A stretch of DNA of 64,000 bases from Bacillus sp. ISL-18. Lineage in GTDB: Bacteria > Bacillota > Bacilli > Bacillales > Cytobacillaceae. The position numbers and the translations under genes were made by a program. The stretch spans positions 186,001-250,000 of the forward strand of contig NZ_JAGGQG010000003.1 in NCBI RefSeq assembly GCF_018613415.1, written 5' to 3'. Numbering within the stretch: the stretch's first letter is position 1; every line of letters begins with the position of its first letter. Of the stretch, positions 60,084-64,000 are shown piece after piece. The notes under the pieces were generated by a model that saw only the letters and a program-made list of their open reading frames with translations, made no database searches and had not been told where the DNA came from.

Positions 60084-61448
60084 CTATTTATTTTTATCGA
60101 TAATCTCTTGTACGGCCTTCTTAGAGCTTGCGACTGTTTCATTAAGACTTTGTTTACCTAAGAATAATTTTTCAAACTCTGTCGATAGTGCCAAATCAAT
60201 CTCCTTCTGATATGGTACAGGTTTTCCACCTTTTGCTGTAATCGTTGTTTGAACAGAGTGGATTAAAGAATCTTTATCTACCTTCTCAGGATTTTGTGCT
60301 CCTGCAATGGTATCATCGATTAATTTGATTGTTTGATCTTCTGTTGTCTTTTTCCATGATGAGATATTAATTCCTTGAGCAACTTGTCCTTCTGTTGTAT
60401 ACCATCTTATAAACTTATAGGCTTCCTCTTTATGTTTTGAGTTAGCCGAAATGCCTAGGATATCCCCGTCAGCTGGCGAGTATGCCCCTTTTTCATTCAC
60501 TTTATTTTGCGGGAATGGAGCAACGGCAACATTAAACTCAGCAGGGAATCGCTCTGATCCTCCAAGTTCTGCAATCATATAGGTACCCGTTACAATCATG
60601 CTTACTTGCTGTGTAAAGAATTGATCACGGTAATTCATTTTTTGAGAAATCATGGAGGAATATGGAACGGCCGACTTATCTTCCTTCTCCATTTTTAGGC
60701 GCATAGCTAAAGATTCCTTATAAAGAGGGCTATCCATATTTGAAGTGCCGTCCGTTTTCAAGAAACCAGCATCTTTTTCCTCGGATTGCATTCTTAAATT
60801 GATATAGTTAGCCCACGCACCCTGCCATGGACCATGAAAATATGTTCCGTACTTTCCATCTTTTGTTAGCTTTTTAGCATATTCCATATATTCATCCCAT
60901 GTCCAACTCTTTGGCACTTCAAGGCCTGCTGCATCCAACTTATCTTTATTTAATAAGACAAACCATGAAACATACTTCCCTGGAAGGCCATAGTATTTAC
61001 CATTGACTATTGGGTTAAGTTTATATTCATCTGCTACTTTATAGCCGCCGTCTTTTTTTATAAAATCATCAAGGGGCTCAAGCATGCCTAAATTCACGCG
61101 TTGTGCATATTCAGGGGTATTGGTGAACATGACGACATCCATTTCTTCACCAGAAGCTGCTGCTAAATCAATCTTCTTCAATGCTTCCTGTCCATCCTGC
61201 TTTTCACTTAACTGAACCACATCTACTTTAATATTAGGATATTTTTTTTCGAAAGCACTGATTGTCTTATTCCACGCATAGCCATCTTCAGTACCATGTG
61301 TATAAAATCTAATCGTGACTGGTTCCTTCGATTTTTGATCCTGTTCCCCTTTTTCACCTGAACTTGAGGATTGCTTCTGACCGCTGCAGGCTGCCAGAAT
61401 GCCTACAACTAAACTAAGGCTTAAAAACAATAATAAAACTTTTTTCAT
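60084..61448 (-). CDS. ABC transporter carbohydrate-binding lipoprotein
   Basis: 454 residues. A lipoprotein signal peptide ends in GILAAC with the lipidated Cys at position 21, followed by a serine-rich linker. The mature part is a family 1 sugar-binding protein (TISAFEKKYPNIKVDVVQLSE, GMLEPLDDFIKKDGGYKVAD, YGLPGKYVSWFVLLNKDKLDAAGL, PKSWTWDEYMEYAKKL). It would deliver an oligosaccharide or sugar to the two permeases encoded just upstream. AGGGGGTAAGA precedes the ATG. No ATPase gene is in the cluster, as is common for this class. Confidence 0.9.
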   Translation of the reverse strand: MKKVLLLFLSLSLVVGILAACSGQKQSSSSGEKGEQDQKSKEPVTIRFYTHGTEDGYAWNKTISAFEKKYPNIKVDVVQLSEKQDGQEALKKIDLAAASGEEMDVVMFTNTPEYAQRVNLGMLEPLDDFIKKDGGYKVADEYKLNPIVNGKYYGLPGKYVSWFVLLNKDKLDAAGLEVPKSWTWDEYMEYAKKLTKDGKYGTYFHGPWQGAWANYINLRMQSEEKDAGFLKTDGTSNMDSPLYKESLAMRLKMEKEDKSAVPYSSMISQKMNYRDQFFTQQVSMIVTGTYMIAELGGSERFPAEFNVAVAPFPQNKVNEKGAYSPADGDILGISANSKHKEEAYKFIRWYTTEGQVAQGINISSWKKTTEDQTIKLIDDTIAGAQNPEKVDKDSLIHSVQTTITAKGGKPVPYQKEIDLALSTEFEKLFLGKQSLNETVASSKKAVQEIIDKNK

Positions 61449-61499
61449 TCTCTTACCCCCTACTAGTTATTATTTATATTTTGATACTGTGAAACCGAA

Positions 61500-62333
61500 T
61501 TAACCTTTAACACCGCCAAGTGCGATACCTTCAATTACCTGCTTCTGACCAATAATAAAGACAATAATAAGAGGAAGGATTGATGATACGGCAGCTGCCA
61601 TGATTAATGAATAAAATTCTCCATTTAGTGAGGTAAACTTTTGCATGGCTAACTGTATGGTGTATAATCCATCTGTCCGTAAGAAAATTAATGGATTCTG
61701 ATAATCATTCCATGTCCAAATAAAGCGTAAAATTGCATATGTCGCGATGGCCGGGCGGACAATAGGCAAAGCAATTGACCAAAAAATCCGAAGATGACCG
61801 GCCCCGTCAATTTTGGCTGCATCAATATAATCCGAATGAATTCCTATGAAAAATTGTCTTAACATAAACGTTCCTAAAACGCTAAAGCTTCCCAAAAGGA
61901 TTAATCCTAAATGGCTATCGAAAAGGCCCAAATAACGATATAAAATAAACTGAGGTACTAAGATGGATTGTTGCGGTACCATAAAGGTTGTCAACACAAT
62001 AATGAAAAGAAATTTCCCCGCTGGAAAGTTCACTTTTGAAAACCCATATGCAGCCATTGCGGAAACGGTTACGGAAATAAGTGTTGTAATTACGGTAATT
62101 TTAATAGAATTCCAATAATATAAGGCAAAAGGATATTTTCCTAACCAAACTTCTTGATAGTTTTCAATACCATGCCACCTCTTTGGAATCCACTCGATTG
62201 GAAATTTAAATACATCTGCTTCAATCTTAAATGAAGTCGACAGCATCCAAAAAAATGGCAGCAAAAAGGCTATGCTTACGATAAAGGAAATAATCGTAAT
62301 GATGATCTTTCTGATATTTATTTTTTTCTTCAT
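61500..62333 (-). CDS. ABC transporter permease, carbohydrate type (MalG-like)
   Basis: ATG 62333 is preferred, six to eight bases after GAGGAGGG. The 277-residue product has six predicted helices and the cytoplasmic EAA loop YIDAAKIDGAGHLRIFWSIALPIVRPAI, which contacts the ATPase. It begins with the lysine-rich MKKKINIRK and has FFWMLSTSFK, typical of the MalG/AraQ class. It acts with the MalF-type permease four bases upstream in the operon. Confidence 0.9.
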   Translation of the reverse strand: MKKKINIRKIIITIISFIVSIAFLLPFFWMLSTSFKIEADVFKFPIEWIPKRWHGIENYQEVWLGKYPFALYYWNSIKITVITTLISVTVSAMAAYGFSKVNFPAGKFLFIIVLTTFMVPQQSILVPQFILYRYLGLFDSHLGLILLGSFSVLGTFMLRQFFIGIHSDYIDAAKIDGAGHLRIFWSIALPIVRPAIATYAILRFIWTWNDYQNPLIFLRTDGLYTIQLAMQKFTSLNGEFYSLIMAAAVSSILPLIIVFIIGQKQVIEGIALGGVKG

Positions 62334-62363
62334 GGATATCCCTCCTCGTTCAGTTAGCATTTC

Positions 62364-63323
62364 TTAATAATTCACCCATTTTTTCTGTCCGACCCACTGC
62401 ACTAAGGTTATGATGAGTACGAAGACGAATAGCACAACCGCAATCGCGGAGGCATACCCAATCTTTAAATTAACAAACGCACTCTCGTATAAATGCCACA
62501 CAAGCATAGTAGTAGAATTAATCGGACCACCTTTTGTTAACACAGCAATTAAATCAAATACTTTAAAAGTACCAATAATTCCGGTAATTAATAGGAAAAA
62601 TGTTGTCGGCGATAAGGCTGGCAGCATAATATGTTTAAATTTATCCCATGCCCTTGCCCCATCCATATCGGCTGCTTCATATAACTCTTTTGGAATCGAT
62701 TGTAATCCAGCTAAATAAATAATCATGCTAAACCCAATGGATGCCCAAATTTGAATGATCATCACAGAGATAAGGGCGAAATCAGGGTCCGCGATCCAAG
62801 TTGGTGGATTTTCAATGCCAAGTGAAAGTAAAACCTGATTGATTGGCCCCTCCGTTGGATTAAATAGAACCTGCCAAACTACAGCAATGGCCACGATACT
62901 TGAAATATAAGGCATGAAAAAGGCAACTTTAAAATAACTTTTTGCATACACGTGTTTATCAATGACGATGGCAATGATCAATGCGAACATCATTGTTAGT
63001 GGCACGGTCAGAAGGAAAAGTAAATTGTTCATCACAGATTTAAGGAACACATCATTCTCAAAGAGTGCTTTAAAATTGTCCAATCCAACCCATTTGATCG
63101 ATTTAAAGCCAACAATAAAATTCCAATCTGCAAAACTTAACATAAATGTGGCCAAAATTGGCAGCAACGTAAGGATACTGACCCCAATTAACATCGGGGA
63201 AACAAATAAAACCCCTGTCCAGCTCTCTCGCATTTGAATGGCACTTTTACCTTTTTTCTTGGCTTTCACCGGATGCTCAACTTTCTCTAGTACTGTTTTT
63301 GCTTCAACACTCAAATCTCTCAC
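62364..63323 (-). CDS. ABC transporter permease, carbohydrate type (MalF/LplB-like)
   Basis: 319 residues with six helices after a charged N-terminal tail of about 30 residues. The EAA loop is YEAADMDGARAWDKFKHIMLPALSP. The start is GTG at 63323 or one of the nearby GTG/TTG codons, since GTGGGGTGAGA overlaps the first. It partners the MalG-type permease. A multi-sugar or pectin-derived oligosaccharide substrate is plausible from the YesLMN-like context. Confidence 0.88.
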   Translation of the reverse strand: MRDLSVEAKTVLEKVEHPVKAKKKGKSAIQMRESWTGVLFVSPMLIGVSILTLLPILATFMLSFADWNFIVGFKSIKWVGLDNFKALFENDVFLKSVMNNLLFLLTVPLTMMFALIIAIVIDKHVYAKSYFKVAFFMPYISSIVAIAVVWQVLFNPTEGPINQVLLSLGIENPPTWIADPDFALISVMIIQIWASIGFSMIIYLAGLQSIPKELYEAADMDGARAWDKFKHIMLPALSPTTFFLLITGIIGTFKVFDLIAVLTKGGPINSTTMLVWHLYESAFVNLKIGYASAIAVVLFVFVLIITLVQWVGQKKWVNY

Positions 63324-63336
63324 CCCACTTAATTGT

Positions 63337-63993
63337 TTAGTTGTTCATCACCCATTTAGACTTACTCTGCTTTTGTTTGTCCCCTGCTTGGACCTCTACT
63401 TTTTGAAATACTCTTAAAGAAAAAAAGGTTACAATACATGCTAAACCACTTGCTAAAAAGAGATAACCTGCCATTGGAAGGAAAACAAATAAGAATAATA
63501 AAGAAGCTATCGAAATAAGCATCATAAATGTATTTAACGGATAAGTGATTCCGATTAGGAATGCCATTTTTATCGAAATAAAGACTTTTCTGTTCAACAG
63601 GTAAACTGGAAACACGTATAGTAACGTAATTCCATATAAGCAAGCACTGCCAAGGAGTATTCCTTTGGCCGCCATTTCCATGGTTCCGGATAAATAGCTG
63701 GTGAATAGCCAATCAGTATAAAATATAACCGGTATGATTAAAAGCACCATTCCCAACTGGTTCGCCCTGCTAAATTCCTCCTTATATACCTTTTTGAACA
63801 ACTTGAAAGCACTTACATTTTCACCCGCTTGATAACCCTTTATCACTGTGTACATAGCCGCTGTTGCCGGAAAGATTCCAGCTATTATCAGCCCTGCTAT
63901 CGTAAAAAGGATCCATAGGAGATTAAGATATAGTAATTTTATAACCCAGTCACAAGCAACATTTATATTATTAATTAGTCTAGTAGATTCCAT
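63337..63993 (-). CDS. DUF624 membrane protein (YesL-like)
   Basis: 218 residues with five hydrophobic segments. IKLLYLNLLWILFTIAGLIIAGIFPATAAMYTVIKG is the DUF624/YesL signature. In B. subtilis yesL heads the yes cluster for rhamnogalacturonan use; here too it precedes the permease genes. Only seven bases upstream of the ATG lie in the window; they include AGGAAAG, and the frame is open to the edge, so an earlier start is possible. Confidence 0.85.
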   Translation of the reverse strand: MESTRLINNINVACDWVIKLLYLNLLWILFTIAGLIIAGIFPATAAMYTVIKGYQAGENVSAFKLFKKVYKEEFSRANQLGMVLLIIPVIFYTDWLFTSYLSGTMEMAAKGILLGSACLYGITLLYVFPVYLLNRKVFISIKMAFLIGITYPLNTFMMLISIASLLFLFVFLPMAGYLFLASGLACIVTFFSLRVFQKVEVQAGDKQKQSKSKWVMNN

Positions 63994-64000
63994 CTTTCCT

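Overview
The window reads as chromosomal DNA of a low-GC, spore-forming Bacillaceae species (Bacillus or Neobacillus-like). The basis is AGGAGG-type ribosome sites, A/T-rich intergenic DNA, frequent GTG/TTG starts, and Bacillus-type genes: Spx, an IDEAL-domain protein, a Spo0E-like peptide, YqfW-, YesLMN-, YdcZ- and CwlK-like proteins. No rRNA, tRNA, CRISPR array or intact insertion sequence was seen.

Layout. 1-10.4 kb is housekeeping and accessory DNA: a DUF421 protein cut by the left edge, DMT and DoxX membrane proteins, a YdcZ/Crp-Fnr/YdcZ operon, a pentapeptide-repeat protein, an EntS-like MFS exporter, a CwlK-like peptidase, a frameshifted methyltransferase and a TetR regulator. 10.7-35.8 kb is a 25-kb aromatic-catabolism island. 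Its first block has a ring-hydroxylating dioxygenase (alpha subunit frameshifted near the N-terminus), a dihydrodiol dehydrogenase, an extradiol dioxygenase, a tandem VOC protein, an MFS aromatic-acid carrier, a DHDPS-type aldolase, an OCD-family dehydrogenase and an aldehyde dehydrogenase. Its second block has a cyclase-family hydrolase, a beta-keto-acid cleavage enzyme, a two-subunit CoA transferase and a thioesterase. Its third block is gentisate-like: a flavin-dependent monooxygenase with its own flavin reductase and FAD synthetase-like protein, a double-cupin ring-cleavage dioxygenase, an FAH hydrolase, an RraA-type aldolase and a TauE exporter. Three LysR regulators sit in the island, and two sets of repeated operator-like sequences appear to tie the blocks into regulons.

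36-44 kb holds an MDR oxidoreductase, an HxlR regulator divergent from an operon of FAD monooxygenase, GTP cyclohydrolase II and RibD, then YqfW and a CynX-type transporter. Two intergenic tandem repeat arrays with 52-53 bp units lie here. 44-48 kb holds small regulators (IDEAL, Rrf2, Spx, ArsR-DUF2087), a short protein too small for ordinary gene calling, and a decayed MFS gene. 48-53.2 kb is a four-carbon sugar-acid operon (PdxA2-like, DUF1537 kinase, KdgT-like permease) with a PrpR-like regulator whose ATPase domain looks dead, and a perfect cre-like site. 53.5-56.7 kb has a NUDIX hydrolase convergent with a PLD-helicase-DUF3427 protein, a candidate defence pair. 56.9-64 kb is a YesLMN-type two-component system with a carbohydrate ABC importer.

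Most attractive for follow-up are the multi-copy operators of the aromatic island, the dioxygenase pathway without a local ferredoxin or reductase, the monooxygenase-GCHII-RibD operon, the NUDIX/PLD-helicase pair and the degenerate PrpR-like regulator. All functional names come from motif reading by eye; no database search was run.
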